From positions 1-64,000 of the forward strand of contig NZ_QKTU01000014.1 in assembly GCF_003234565.1 (NCBI RefSeq): a DNA stretch of 64,000 bases. The letters run 5' to 3'. The notes beneath the pieces are model-generated. The model ran no database searches, was not told the origin of the DNA, and worked only from the letters and a program-made list of their open reading frames with translations. This document shows positions 53,407 to 61,130 of this stretch, piece after piece (the first letter of the stretch is position 1; each line of letters starts with the position of its first letter). The stretch comes from Curtobacterium sp. MCBD17_013. GTDB taxonomy: Bacteria > Actinomycetota > Actinomycetes > Actinomycetales > Microbacteriaceae. Made by a program: the position numbers and the translations under genes.

Positions 53407-53850
53407 ATGACGCAACTGCGGATCCGCGACGCTGCCACGTACCTCGGCGTGAGCGACGACACCGTCCGACGACTCGTCGACGGCGGGACGTTCACCCGCG
53501 CCACGGACGACGCGGGCCGTGCTGTCGTCGACGGCCGCGAACTCGCCCGGTACGCCAAGGAGCGCAGCACGGCCCTCGCCGACCCCGCGTCGGGGGTGCA
53601 GAGCTCCGCCCGCAACCGGTTCGTCGGGATCGTCACCGACGTCGTCGCCGACCGCGTGATGGCGCAGGTCGAGCTCCAGTGCGGCCCGCACCGCGTCGTC
53701 TCGCTCATGAGCGCCGAGGCGGTGCGCGACCTCGGCCTCGAGGTCGGGTCCGTCGCCGTCGCGTCCGTCAAGGCGACCATGGTCGTCGTCGAAGCCCCGA
53801 TCGCGCCGGTGTCCGACGCGGACGGGCCCGCCCGGGAGGAACCCGCATGA
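53407..53850 (+). CDS. Molybdate-binding (Mop/TOBE) helix-turn-helix protein
   Basis: A 147-residue protein with an N-terminal excisionase-type helix-turn-helix (IRDAATYLGVSDDTVRRLVDGG, about 6-27) and a C-terminal TOBE/Mop domain (about 67-130; ARNRFVGIVTDVVADRVMAQVEL) of the kind that binds molybdate or tungstate oxyanions. It precedes modABC and its stop overlaps the modA start (ATGA), so it is probably the molybdate-responsive regulator of the transporter, or a storage protein. Confidence 0.85.
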   Translation: MTQLRIRDAATYLGVSDDTVRRLVDGGTFTRATDDAGRAVVDGRELARYAKERSTALADPASGVQSSARNRFVGIVTDVVADRVMAQVELQCGPHRVVSLMSAEAVRDLGLEVGSVAVASVKATMVVVEAPIAPVSDADGPAREEPA

Positions 53851-54665
53851 CCCGTCCGTCGTCCCGCCTCCGTCCCGTGGCGGCCGCCGCGCTCGCCCTC
53901 GTCGGCACGCTCGCCCTCGCCGCCTGTTCCTCCGGCGGAGGATCCGGATCGGCCACCCCCGCCGCCAGCGCCTCGTCCAGCGCCGGCCCCACCGGCACGC
54001 TCACCGTGTACGCGGCCGCGTCGCTGCAGCAGACCTTCACGACGCTCGGCAAGCGGTACGAGGCCGCCCACCCCGGCGCCCACGTCACGTTCTCGTTCGG
54101 TGGGTCGAGCGACCTCGTCAGCCAGATCCAGGCGGGCGCGCCCGCGGACGTGTTCGCATCCGCCGACGAGACGACCATGGGGACCTTGAAGAGCGGCGGC
54201 ATGATCGCCGGGGCGAGCCACGACTTCGCGACGAACGTGCTCGAGATCGCGACCGCCCCGGGCAACCCGAAGCAGGTGTCCTCGTTCTCCGACCTGGCGA
54301 GCTCGTCCCTCCAGGTCGTCGTCTGTGCGACGCCCGTGCCGTGCGGCGCAGCGACGGCGAAGGTCGAGTCCGCGACCGGCGTCACCCTGCACCCCGTCAG
54401 CGAGGAGCAGTCCGTGACCGACGTGCTCGGCAAGGTGGAGGCCGGGCAGGCCGACGCCGGCGTCGTCTACACGACCGACGTCCGGGCGGCGGGGTCGAAG
54501 GTGCACGGCGTCCCGTTCAGCGCGAGCGCGAAGGCCGTGAACACCTACCCGATCGGCGTCGTCCAGGGCACCGCGCACAAGGCCCTCGCCGCGTCGTTCG
54601 TCAGCTACGTCCGCTCGACCGCGGGCGAGCGGGTGCTGCGGGACGCGGGGTTCGGCAAGCCGTGA
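53847..54665 (+). CDS. modA: Molybdate ABC transporter, substrate-binding lipoprotein
   Basis: A 272-residue lipoprotein with lipobox LALAACSSG (Cys27), a Ser/Ala linker and a periplasmic-binding domain starting GTLTVYAAASLQQTFTTL, the ModA signature. FSFGGSSDLVSQIQAGAPADVFASAD and TDVLGKVEAGQADAGVVYTTD complete the oxyanion site. It captures molybdate outside the membrane. The start overlaps the Mop-type gene, and the stop overlaps modB (GTGA). Confidence 0.94.
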   Translation: MTRPSSRLRPVAAAALALVGTLALAACSSGGGSGSATPAASASSSAGPTGTLTVYAAASLQQTFTTLGKRYEAAHPGAHVTFSFGGSSDLVSQIQAGAPADVFASADETTMGTLKSGGMIAGASHDFATNVLEIATAPGNPKQVSSFSDLASSSLQVVVCATPVPCGAATAKVESATGVTLHPVSEEQSVTDVLGKVEAGQADAGVVYTTDVRAAGSKVHGVPFSASAKAVNTYPIGVVQGTAHKALAASFVSYVRSTAGERVLRDAGFGKP

Positions 54666-55477
54666 CCGACGGGCTGCCGCGGCGTGCCGGGACCCCTCGC
54701 GCCGCCGTCCCCTGGTGGCTCCCGGTCCCCGCCGTGGTGGGCGGCCTGTTCGTGATCGTCCCCGTCGTCGCGATGACGGGATCGGTCGACTGGTCGACGT
54801 TCGGCCACCTCGTCACGACGCCCGCGTCGCTGACCGCGCTCGGGCTGAGCCTCGGCACCGCGCTCGCCGCGACCGGCGCCGCGTTCCTGCTCGGGTTCCC
54901 GCTCGCCGTGCTGTTCGCCCGGTCCGACGCGCGATGGGTCGGGGTCCTCCGCGCGGTCGTGCTGCTGCCGCTCGTGCTCCCACCCGTCGTCGGTGGGCTC
55001 GCGCTCCTCGCGGCGTACGGCCGGATCGGCCCCGTCGGCGGGTTCCTCGCCGCACACGGCGTCCGGATCGCGTTCACCACGATCGCGGTCGTCATCGCGC
55101 AGACGTTCGTCGCGATGCCGTTCCTCGTCACCGCGATCGAGGGAGCGCTCCGAGCGGGTGACGGACGGGCCGAGGCGGTCGCCGCGACGCTCGGGGCCGG
55201 CCCCACGCGGGTGCTCGTCACGATCACCGCGCCACGGGCGGTGCCGGGCATCCTGTCCGGCCTCGTCCTGTGCTTCGCGCGGGCACTCGGGGAGTTCGGC
55301 GCCACGCTCACGTTCGCGGGCAGCCTGCAGGGCGTGACGCGCACGTTGCCGCTCGAGATCTACCTGCAGCGCGAGATCGACCCCGACACGGCGGTCGCCC
55401 TGGCACTCGTGCTCGTCGCCGTGGCGATCGTCGTCATCGGAGCGTCGTCCCTGCTCGTTCGTCGGGCCATCGCGTGA
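54662..55477 (+). CDS. modB: Molybdate ABC transporter, permease
   Basis: A 271-residue inner-membrane permease with about six membrane segments. The EAA-type cytosolic loop is present as EAVAATLGAGPTRVLVTITAPRA, followed by FARALGEFGATLTFAG, a ModB signature. It forms the channel between ModA and ModC. Both ends overlap neighbours by GTGA, so modABC is translated as a coupled unit. Confidence 0.94.
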   Translation: MTDGLPRRAGTPRAAVPWWLPVPAVVGGLFVIVPVVAMTGSVDWSTFGHLVTTPASLTALGLSLGTALAATGAAFLLGFPLAVLFARSDARWVGVLRAVVLLPLVLPPVVGGLALLAAYGRIGPVGGFLAAHGVRIAFTTIAVVIAQTFVAMPFLVTAIEGALRAGDGRAEAVAATLGAGPTRVLVTITAPRAVPGILSGLVLCFARALGEFGATLTFAGSLQGVTRTLPLEIYLQREIDPDTAVALALVLVAVAIVVIGASSLLVRRAIA

Positions 55478-56553
55478 CCGCCACGGTCCTCCGGTTCGGC
55501 GTGACGGCACGGGACGTCGTGGTCGACCTGACCATCGCGCCAGGCGAGGTCGTCGCGCTCGTCGGCCCGAACGGCGCCGGCAAGTCGACGGTCGTCGGGG
55601 TCGCCGCGGGACTCGTCCGCGCTGACGCCGGTGAGGTCCTGATCGCCGGGCAGCCCGTCGTCCGCGGGCGTCGCTCCCTGGTCCCCGTGCACCGCCGCGG
55701 CGTCGGGCTCGTCGGCCAGGACCCCGTGCTGTTCCCGCACCGCTCCGTGCTCGAGAACGTCGCGTACGGGCCCCGAGCCACGCGCCTCGGCCGACGCGCC
55801 GCACACGGACGCGCGCTCGCCGCACTGACGACGGTCGGGGCCGAGCACCTCGCCACCCGCTGGCCGTCGTCCCTCTCCGGCGGCCAGGCCCAGCGGGTCG
55901 CGGTGGCCCGCGCGCTCGCCACCACACCCCACCTGCTCCTGCTCGACGAGCCGACGTCCGCGCTCGACGTGGAGGCGCAACGCGAGGTCCGCCAGGCGCT
56001 CGCCGCCGTCGTCCGGAGCGGAGGCGCGGCCGGTGCGGTCGGTGCGGCCGTGCTGCTCGTCACGCACGACCCGCTCGAGGCGATGGCGCTCGCGGACCGC
56101 GTCGTCGTCCTCGAGCGCGGCCGTGTCGTCGAGGACGGACCCGTCGAGCGGGTGCTCCGACGCCCGACCTCCGCGTTCGGCGCCGCGTTCTCAGGCCTGA
56201 CCCCGGTCCACGGACATGCCGTGGTCGGCGGGATCCGGCTCGCGGGAGGCGAGGTCCTGCACGCCGACGCGGTCGATGCCGGACCCGGAGCGGCGGCGCT
56301 CGCCGTCTACCATCCCACCGCCGCGCGGCTCGGGAGGCCCGGTGAGGTCCGGACCGGTCCGCCGTCCGGCATCGTCCGGCGCGTCGATCGGATCGAGCCG
56401 CGCGACGGGCTCGTCCGCGTGGTCGCGGGGGAGTTCGTCGTGGACGCCACCGTGGCGGCCGTCGCTGCGTCCGCGGTGCGGGTCGGGGCGGAGGTGACCG
56501 TGGGCCTCCCGGCCGACGAGGTCACGGTGTTCCCGTCGTCGCCGGGGAGGTGA
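55474..56553 (+). CDS. modC: Molybdate ABC transporter, ATP-binding protein
   Basis: A 359-residue ATPase that powers import. Walker A is GPNGAGKST (31-39), the signature SLSGGQAQRVAVARAL and Walker B LLLLDEPTSALD follow, then the H-loop in VTHDPLEAM. The C-terminal part from about 275 is a TOBE/Mop-like regulatory domain (GIVRRVDRIEPRDGLVRVV), as usual in ModC, which may sense cytosolic molybdate. It is the last gene of the modABC unit. Confidence 0.94.
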   Translation: MTATVLRFGVTARDVVVDLTIAPGEVVALVGPNGAGKSTVVGVAAGLVRADAGEVLIAGQPVVRGRRSLVPVHRRGVGLVGQDPVLFPHRSVLENVAYGPRATRLGRRAAHGRALAALTTVGAEHLATRWPSSLSGGQAQRVAVARALATTPHLLLLDEPTSALDVEAQREVRQALAAVVRSGGAAGAVGAAVLLVTHDPLEAMALADRVVVLERGRVVEDGPVERVLRRPTSAFGAAFSGLTPVHGHAVVGGIRLAGGEVLHADAVDAGPGAAALAVYHPTAARLGRPGEVRTGPPSGIVRRVDRIEPRDGLVRVVAGEFVVDATVAAVAASAVRVGAEVTVGLPADEVTVFPSSPGR

Positions 56554-56607
56554 CGGTCGGACGGGTCGCCCCGTCCGGCGACCACGGGCACCGCCACGCG
56601 CCTGACG

Positions 56608-57330
56608 TCAGCCGGCCATCGACGCGAGCTGGGCGTAGAAGACCGCCGGGTCGCCGGCGAGCGACGCCTTCACCATCGCGCTCCAGTCGTCGACGACGAC
56701 CTCGATCGAGCCGGCGGCGAGTCCGTCGAGGGAGGCCCGCGGCACGTCCCGCGGATCGATCATGGGGCCGTCGTACCCGGACATGATGTCGGTGTCGGCG
56801 GCGCCGAGGTGGACGCCCTGCACCAACGTGCCCTGGTCGGCGAGTTCGAGGCGGATGCCGTTCGTCATGTTCCACTCGGCGGCCTTCGCGGCGCCGTAGG
56901 CACCGGAGGCAGGGCCGAACGCGAACCAGGACAGCGCGGACAGGACGTTCACGATCGCACCGCCCCCGTTCGCGGCCAGGACCGGGGCGAACGCACGGAC
57001 GACGTCGAGGGTGCCCCAGAAGTGCGTGTCCATCTCGCGGTGGATCTCGGCGAGGTCGCCGGTCACCAGGCTCGCGCCGGTCGAGATGCCCGCGTTGTTG
57101 ACGAGCAGCGTCACGTCCCGGGCGGCGGCCGCGGCGGCGATGACCGAGGCGTGGTCGGTGAGGTCGAGGTGCAGGGGGACGACCCGCGGGTCGTCGACCT
57201 CGAGCGCCTCGATGCGTCGTGCGGTCGCGTAGACGGTGCTCACGCCGCGGTCGAGCAGCTCGAGGACGAACTGGCGGCCGATGCCGCGGTTCGCTCCGGT
57301 CACGAGGGCGGTCTGTCCGGTGATGTCCAT
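56608..57330 (-). CDS. Short-chain dehydrogenase/reductase
   Basis: A 240-residue classical SDR with TGANRGIGRQF (11-21), NNAG in LLVNNAGIS, the catalytic serine in NVLSALSWF and YGAAK (near 143). It is an NAD(P)-dependent oxidoreductase of unknown substrate. The gene is divergent from a merR gene, with a perfect 16-base palindrome in its promoter region, so it is very probably MerR-controlled. It shares only location, not function, with the molybdenum genes around it. Confidence 0.9.
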   Translation of the reverse strand: MDITGQTALVTGANRGIGRQFVLELLDRGVSTVYATARRIEALEVDDPRVVPLHLDLTDHASVIAAAAAARDVTLLVNNAGISTGASLVTGDLAEIHREMDTHFWGTLDVVRAFAPVLAANGGGAIVNVLSALSWFAFGPASGAYGAAKAAEWNMTNGIRLELADQGTLVQGVHLGAADTDIMSGYDGPMIDPRDVPRASLDGLAAGSIEVVVDDWSAMVKASLAGDPAVFYAQLASMAG

Positions 57331-57387
57331 GCTGGTTCCTCCATCTGGTGGCGGGCTCGATCGGCACCGCCGGAGCTACGCTAGGAG

Positions 57388-57403
57388 TTGACGTCGACGT
57401 CAA
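57388..57403. promoter_or_regulatory. MerR operator
   Basis: TTGACGTCGACGTCAA is a perfect 16-base palindrome in the SDR-merR gap. Toward the SDR gene it lies between TTGCCC and TAGCGT with about 20 bases between, the stretched spacer used by MerR activators. Confidence 0.7.
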
Positions 57404-57458
57404 GGGCAAGTGGCGACCGCCATCCGCCCACCAGTGGTGTCCGAGGAAGGGGCGTCCG

Positions 57459-57884
57459 ATGCGCATCGGCGAGGTCGCACGGCGAGCAGGGGTCAGCCCG
57501 AGGGCGCTCCGTTACTACGAGGAGCAGGGGCTGCTCGCGTCGATCCGCACGGCGAGCGGCCAGCGCGTCTACGCGGAGTCCGCCGTCGAGCGGGTGCAGC
57601 TGATCCAGCAGTTCTTCGCCGCGGGGCTGTCGAGCCGGACGGTGCTGCAGCTGCTGCCGTGCGTCGACAGCGGGGCGTCGTCGCCCGAGGCGTTCGCCCT
57701 GCTCGAGTCGGAGCGCAACCGGATCACCGAGGCCATGGCGTCCCTCGGCGCGGCGCGCGACGCGCTCGACCGGATGATCGACATCGCGTACCACCCGACG
57801 CCCGAGCACTGCCCCGCGCTCCGTGAGCGGTCCGAGGAGTCCGAGGAGTCCGAGAGCGTCAGCCCCCGGCGAACGGCGGCATGA
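57459..57884 (+). CDS. MerR-family regulator
   Basis: A 141-residue MerR protein. The winged helix-turn-helix is at 1-68 (RIGEVARRAGVSPRALRYYEEQGLL), followed by a dimerisation helix (about 80-110) and an acidic tail with a Glu/Ser-rich stretch (RSEESEESES). A single Cys near 69 (LLPCVDS) is a possible effector-binding site, too little for a metal sensor. It is divergent from the SDR gene with a MerR-type palindrome between. Its 3' end overlaps the convergent moaD by 26 bases. Confidence 0.9.
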   Translation: MRIGEVARRAGVSPRALRYYEEQGLLASIRTASGQRVYAESAVERVQLIQQFFAAGLSSRTVLQLLPCVDSGASSPEAFALLESERNRITEAMASLGAARDALDRMIDIAYHPTPEHCPALRERSEESEESESVSPRRTAA

Positions 57885-58104
57885 CGTCGACGAGCCCCAC
57901 GCCGACGAGGGGCGTCGCGGCGTCCTTCGTCGAGATGCCGTCGACGAGGTAGGAGCAGCGACCCCGCAGGGCGGCCCAGCGCTCGGCGTCCTCGACCGGG
58001 ACTGCGTCGAGCGCGGCACCGAGGGTGCGGGCGTCGACGTCGAACGCGTCGCGCCCGACCGCCGCGCGTGCCGCCGCGAAGAACCGGATGCGCGTCACGC
58101 TCAT
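57859..58104 (-). CDS. moaD: Molybdopterin synthase small subunit (MoaD)
   Basis: An 81-residue ubiquitin-like sulfur carrier. The C-terminus is FAGG, the di-glycine that is adenylated and thiocarboxylated before molybdopterin synthesis. N-terminal strands RIRFFAAARAAVGRD and the late LVDVMPPFAGG fit the beta-grasp fold. The start overlaps the moaA stop (ATGA), so it is translated with moaA. The large partner MoaE is not in this window. The 3' end runs 26 bases into the convergent merR gene. Confidence 0.9.
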   Translation of the reverse strand: MSVTRIRFFAAARAAVGRDAFDVDARTLGAALDAVPVEDAERWAALRGRCSYLVDGISTKDAATPLVGVGLVDVMPPFAGG

Positions 58105-59138
58105 CCGCCGATCGCGCTCATCGAGCGGGCCGGCTGCACGAAGTCCGCGCGGTCGACGCCGTGGTCCCGCGGCTTGGCCCACATCGCCCGCTGCCAGATG
58201 GCGACGACCTCGTCGTCGTCGGCGCCCGCACGCATCGCGGTGAGGACGTCGGTCTCCTCGTCCGAGAACAGGCAGCTCCGGACCTTGCCGTCGGCCGTCA
58301 ACCGCGTCCGGGTGCAGTCGGCGCAGAACGACTCCGTCACGCTGGCGATGATCCCCACCGTACCGAGGTGCCGTCCGGCGCTGCCCGCCGCGCTGCGCTC
58401 CGCGACGTCGTAGCGCTCGGCCGGCGCACCGTCCCGCGGTGCGGCGTGCGGCGTCAGGACGACGTGCTCGGCGAGGAGCTCCCGGACCTCGGCGGCGGTG
58501 ACCATCTCGGCGCGGTCCCACGTGTGCCCAGCGTCGAGGGGCATCTGTTCGATGAACCGGAGTTCGTACCCGCGCTCCAGACACCAGGCGAGCAGGTCGG
58601 CGGCGTGGGTGTCGTTCACCCCGCGGAGGAGCACCGCGTTCACCTTCATCCGCAGCCCGGCGGCGTCCGCGGCGGCGATGCCCTCGAGCACCCGCGCGAG
58701 GAACGGCCGCCGGGTCACCGTCGTGAAGGTCTCGGGGTCGATCGTGTCGAGCGAGACGTTGATGCGGTCGAGGCCGGCGTCGGCGAGGGCCTGGGCGCGC
58801 GAGGCCAAGCCGATCGCGTTCGTCGTCAGGGACAGCTCGGGACAGTCGGGCAGCGCCGCGCATCGAGCGACCACGTCGACGAGGTCCGCCCGGAGCAGGG
58901 GCTCGCCGCCCGTGAACCGCACCTTGCGCACGCCGAGTCGTGTGGCCCCGAGGCCGACGAGCCGGGCGATCTCCGCCGCCGTCATGATCGCGTCGCTCGG
59001 CGAGACCGGGAGGCCCGCGGCCGGCATGCAGTACGTGCACCGCAGGTTGCACCGCTCGGTCAGCGACACCCGCAGGTCGATCGCACGCCGACCGAAGCGG
59101 TCGACGAGACCGGTGTGCGGCATCCCCAGCATGACCAT
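58101..59138 (-). CDS. moaA: GTP 3',8-cyclase MoaA
   Basis: A 345-residue radical SAM enzyme that, with MoaC, turns GTP into cyclic pyranopterin monophosphate, the first step of molybdenum cofactor synthesis. The radical SAM cluster ligands are Cys30, Cys34 and Cys37 in ERCNLRCTYCMP, and a second iron-sulfur site is in FCADCTRTRLTADGKVRSC. VRFTGGEPLLR and the TLDTIDP-like segment are conserved. A -10 box lies six bases before the ATG. It is followed by moaD in one operon. Confidence 0.96.
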   Translation of the reverse strand: MVMLGMPHTGLVDRFGRRAIDLRVSLTERCNLRCTYCMPAAGLPVSPSDAIMTAAEIARLVGLGATRLGVRKVRFTGGEPLLRADLVDVVARCAALPDCPELSLTTNAIGLASRAQALADAGLDRINVSLDTIDPETFTTVTRRPFLARVLEGIAAADAAGLRMKVNAVLLRGVNDTHAADLLAWCLERGYELRFIEQMPLDAGHTWDRAEMVTAAEVRELLAEHVVLTPHAAPRDGAPAERYDVAERSAAGSAGRHLGTVGIIASVTESFCADCTRTRLTADGKVRSCLFSDEETDVLTAMRAGADDDEVVAIWQRAMWAKPRDHGVDRADFVQPARSMSAIGG

Positions 59139-59144
59139 GACGTC

Positions 59145-59150
59145 AGCCTA
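59145..59150 (-). promoter_or_regulatory. -10 box of moaA
   Basis: TAGGCT (minus strand) ends 6 bases before the ATG at 59138, without a ribosome binding site. Confidence 0.5.
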
Positions 59151-59187
59151 CGTCGCGGTCCCGGCGGCGCTGTCCCAGCCGCGACGG

Positions 59188-59234
59188 CCAGGAGGCCCGG
59201 CCCTGCGCTGCGTGCGCGGGGCCGGGCCTCCTGG
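59188..59234 (-). terminator. Terminator of the lysozyme gene
   Basis: A 16-base perfect stem, 59188-59203 with 59219-59234, encloses a 15-base loop that itself contains GCGC/GCGC. It lies 40 bases past the lysozyme stop and 50 before moaA. Confidence 0.6.
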
Positions 59235-59273
59235 GCGACCGCCCGACCAGGTGGGTCGGAGCGGGTCAGCGTG

Positions 59274-61073
59274 TCAGCGTCCGGACGTGTGGGACTCCCA
59301 GACCGCCTTCGTGCCCTTGTAGAGCACGAGGTTGCCGTCGTCCTGCATCACCAGTCGCGTCGCGCCGGACTTGCTCGACTTCGTCGACCACAGCGCGGAC
59401 CCGGCGCTGTTGTAGAGCACCGTGTTCTGGTCGGCCTGGAGGGTCAGCGTGGTGCCGCCCTTCTTCGACGTCTGGGACGCCCAGGTCGCCTTGCCGCTGC
59501 TGTAGACCACGACATTGCCGTCCGCCTGCACGATGAACTGCTTCTTGCCGTTCTGGGACAGCAGGTACTGGCCGGCGGTGAGCGTCGAGGTCGGCGTCAT
59601 CGTGTCGGCACCCGGACGGTTCGTGTGCCAGTACAGCGTGCTGCCGTTCTCGAGCCGCAGGTCCCCGTTGTCCTCCATGGTGAGCTTGTTCGCCGGCTTG
59701 TTCGAGGTGTGGCTCTCCCAGATCGCCTTGCTCCCCAGGTACACGACGAGGTTGCCGTCGGCCTGCATCTTCAGGTAGGCGCCGGGCTTGCCGCTCGTGC
59801 GGCTGGACCACAGGGCGCGGTTCATGCCGTAGACGACGAGGTTGCCGTCGGCCTGCATGCTCAGCGTGTACTGCTTGTTCGCCGACGTGATGCCCTGCCC
59901 GCCGTTCAGCTGCGCACCCGCGCTGAGGGAGCTGCCGACCGTGGTCACGGCCGGGATCGCCGGAGCGGAGCCACCGCCACCCGACGCGAACTGCCGCAGC
60001 TGGGCGAGCGTGCCGTTGTAGACGTCCTGGTCGCCGGCGAACACGCCGGCGTCGGCGTACTGCCACATGGCGTACTTCGTCCAGCTCGCGGGGAGCGTCC
60101 CCGCCCCGGACGACAGGCTGCTCGGGTAGCGGGCGATGAACAGCGGGCTGCCGCTGAACGCCGCGCTGTTGCCCGTGCACGTCTTCCACCAGTCGGTGGT
60201 CGAGTAGATCGCCGGCAGGACGCCGGTCTTCGCCTTGATCGTGTTCGAGAAGTCCCGGATCCACGACACCATCGCCGAGGCGCTCAGGCCGTAGCAGGTG
60301 TTCGTGCCGTCGGTGCCGGTGTAGGGGTCGTACTCGATGTCGAGCAGCGGGGGCAACGTCCGGCCGTCCGCGCTCCAGCCGCCGCCGTGCGCCGCGAAGT
60401 AGGTGGCCTGCGTCGCGCCGCTCGACTTGTTCGGAACCGCGAAGTGGTACGCCCCGCGGATGAGTCCGGCGTTCGTGGCGCTGGTCCACTGCGACGCGAA
60501 CTGGCTGCTCGTGTAGGAGGTCGACTCGGACGCCTTGATGTACACGAACCGCGCACCCTTGTTGTAGGCGGACGACCAGTTGATGCTGCTGTTCGTCTGC
60601 CACGCGCTGATGTCGAACCCGTCGGTGCCCGGGACCGCCGACGAGTTCGCCGCATTCGCGTGCATGAGGCCGCCGGACACGTTCGCGCCGGTGTTCGCCG
60701 CGATCGTCGAGCCCATCGTGTGGTTGCCCGCGGCGTTCATCTCGGCGAGCGACGGGTCGCCGTCACCCGTGGCCGACCCGTCGGCGCTCGCGGGCGCCGT
60801 GGCGCTGGCGGAGGCGGTGGCGCCGGCGGTCGCGGCGGCGCTCGGCGACGCCGACGCGCTCGCGGACGGCGTCGCCGGCACGGCGGCCGTCGCCGAGGCG
60901 GACGGCGTCGCCGCCGTGTCCGCGGTGGTGGTCGTGGTGGTGGCGCTGGTGCTCGTGGTGGCCGTGCTGGTGGCTGCCGCCGCACTGGTGACGGTCAGCA
61001 GCGGGCCGCCGAGGACGACGGCCGTGCAGGCTGCCGCGGCAGCGACAACCCCTGAGAATTTGCTGGGTCGCAA
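59274..61073 (-). CDS. GH25 lysozyme with B-type lectin repeats
   Basis: A 599-residue exported protein. A signal peptide (about 1-33) is followed by a Ser/Thr/Ala-rich linker (about 35-105), a GH25 muramidase domain (about 150-355) with DGFDISAWQ, LLDIEYDPY and AMWQYADAG, and two bulb-type lectin domains. Five QxDxNxVxY mannose-binding-type sites are clear (QADGNLVVY twice, QADGNVVVY, QADQNTVLY, QDDGNLVLY); a sixth is altered to EDNGDLRLE. GH25 enzymes cut the MurNAc-GlcNAc bond of peptidoglycan. The TTG at 61073 has AGGGAG eight bases upstream. It may remodel the wall or attack other cells (inference). Pmt may glycosylate its linker. Confidence 0.93.
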   Translation of the reverse strand: MRPSKFSGVVAAAAACTAVVLGGPLLTVTSAAAATSTATTSTSATTTTTTADTAATPSASATAAVPATPSASASASPSAAATAGATASASATAPASADGSATGDGDPSLAEMNAAGNHTMGSTIAANTGANVSGGLMHANAANSSAVPGTDGFDISAWQTNSSINWSSAYNKGARFVYIKASESTSYTSSQFASQWTSATNAGLIRGAYHFAVPNKSSGATQATYFAAHGGGWSADGRTLPPLLDIEYDPYTGTDGTNTCYGLSASAMVSWIRDFSNTIKAKTGVLPAIYSTTDWWKTCTGNSAAFSGSPLFIARYPSSLSSGAGTLPASWTKYAMWQYADAGVFAGDQDVYNGTLAQLRQFASGGGGSAPAIPAVTTVGSSLSAGAQLNGGQGITSANKQYTLSMQADGNLVVYGMNRALWSSRTSGKPGAYLKMQADGNLVVYLGSKAIWESHTSNKPANKLTMEDNGDLRLENGSTLYWHTNRPGADTMTPTSTLTAGQYLLSQNGKKQFIVQADGNVVVYSSGKATWASQTSKKGGTTLTLQADQNTVLYNSAGSALWSTKSSKSGATRLVMQDDGNLVLYKGTKAVWESHTSGR

Positions 61074-61130
61074 GTCGGAACTCCCTGATCATGGGCGGTT
61101 CCCTCTGCCGCCCCAACGGTCCGGATGAGC

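Noticed and set aside
59188-59234. Riboswitch upstream of moaA
   Set aside because: The hairpin lies just past the lysozyme stop and upstream of a moaA that has a -10 box at its start codon, leaving no leader for a molybdenum-cofactor riboswitch.
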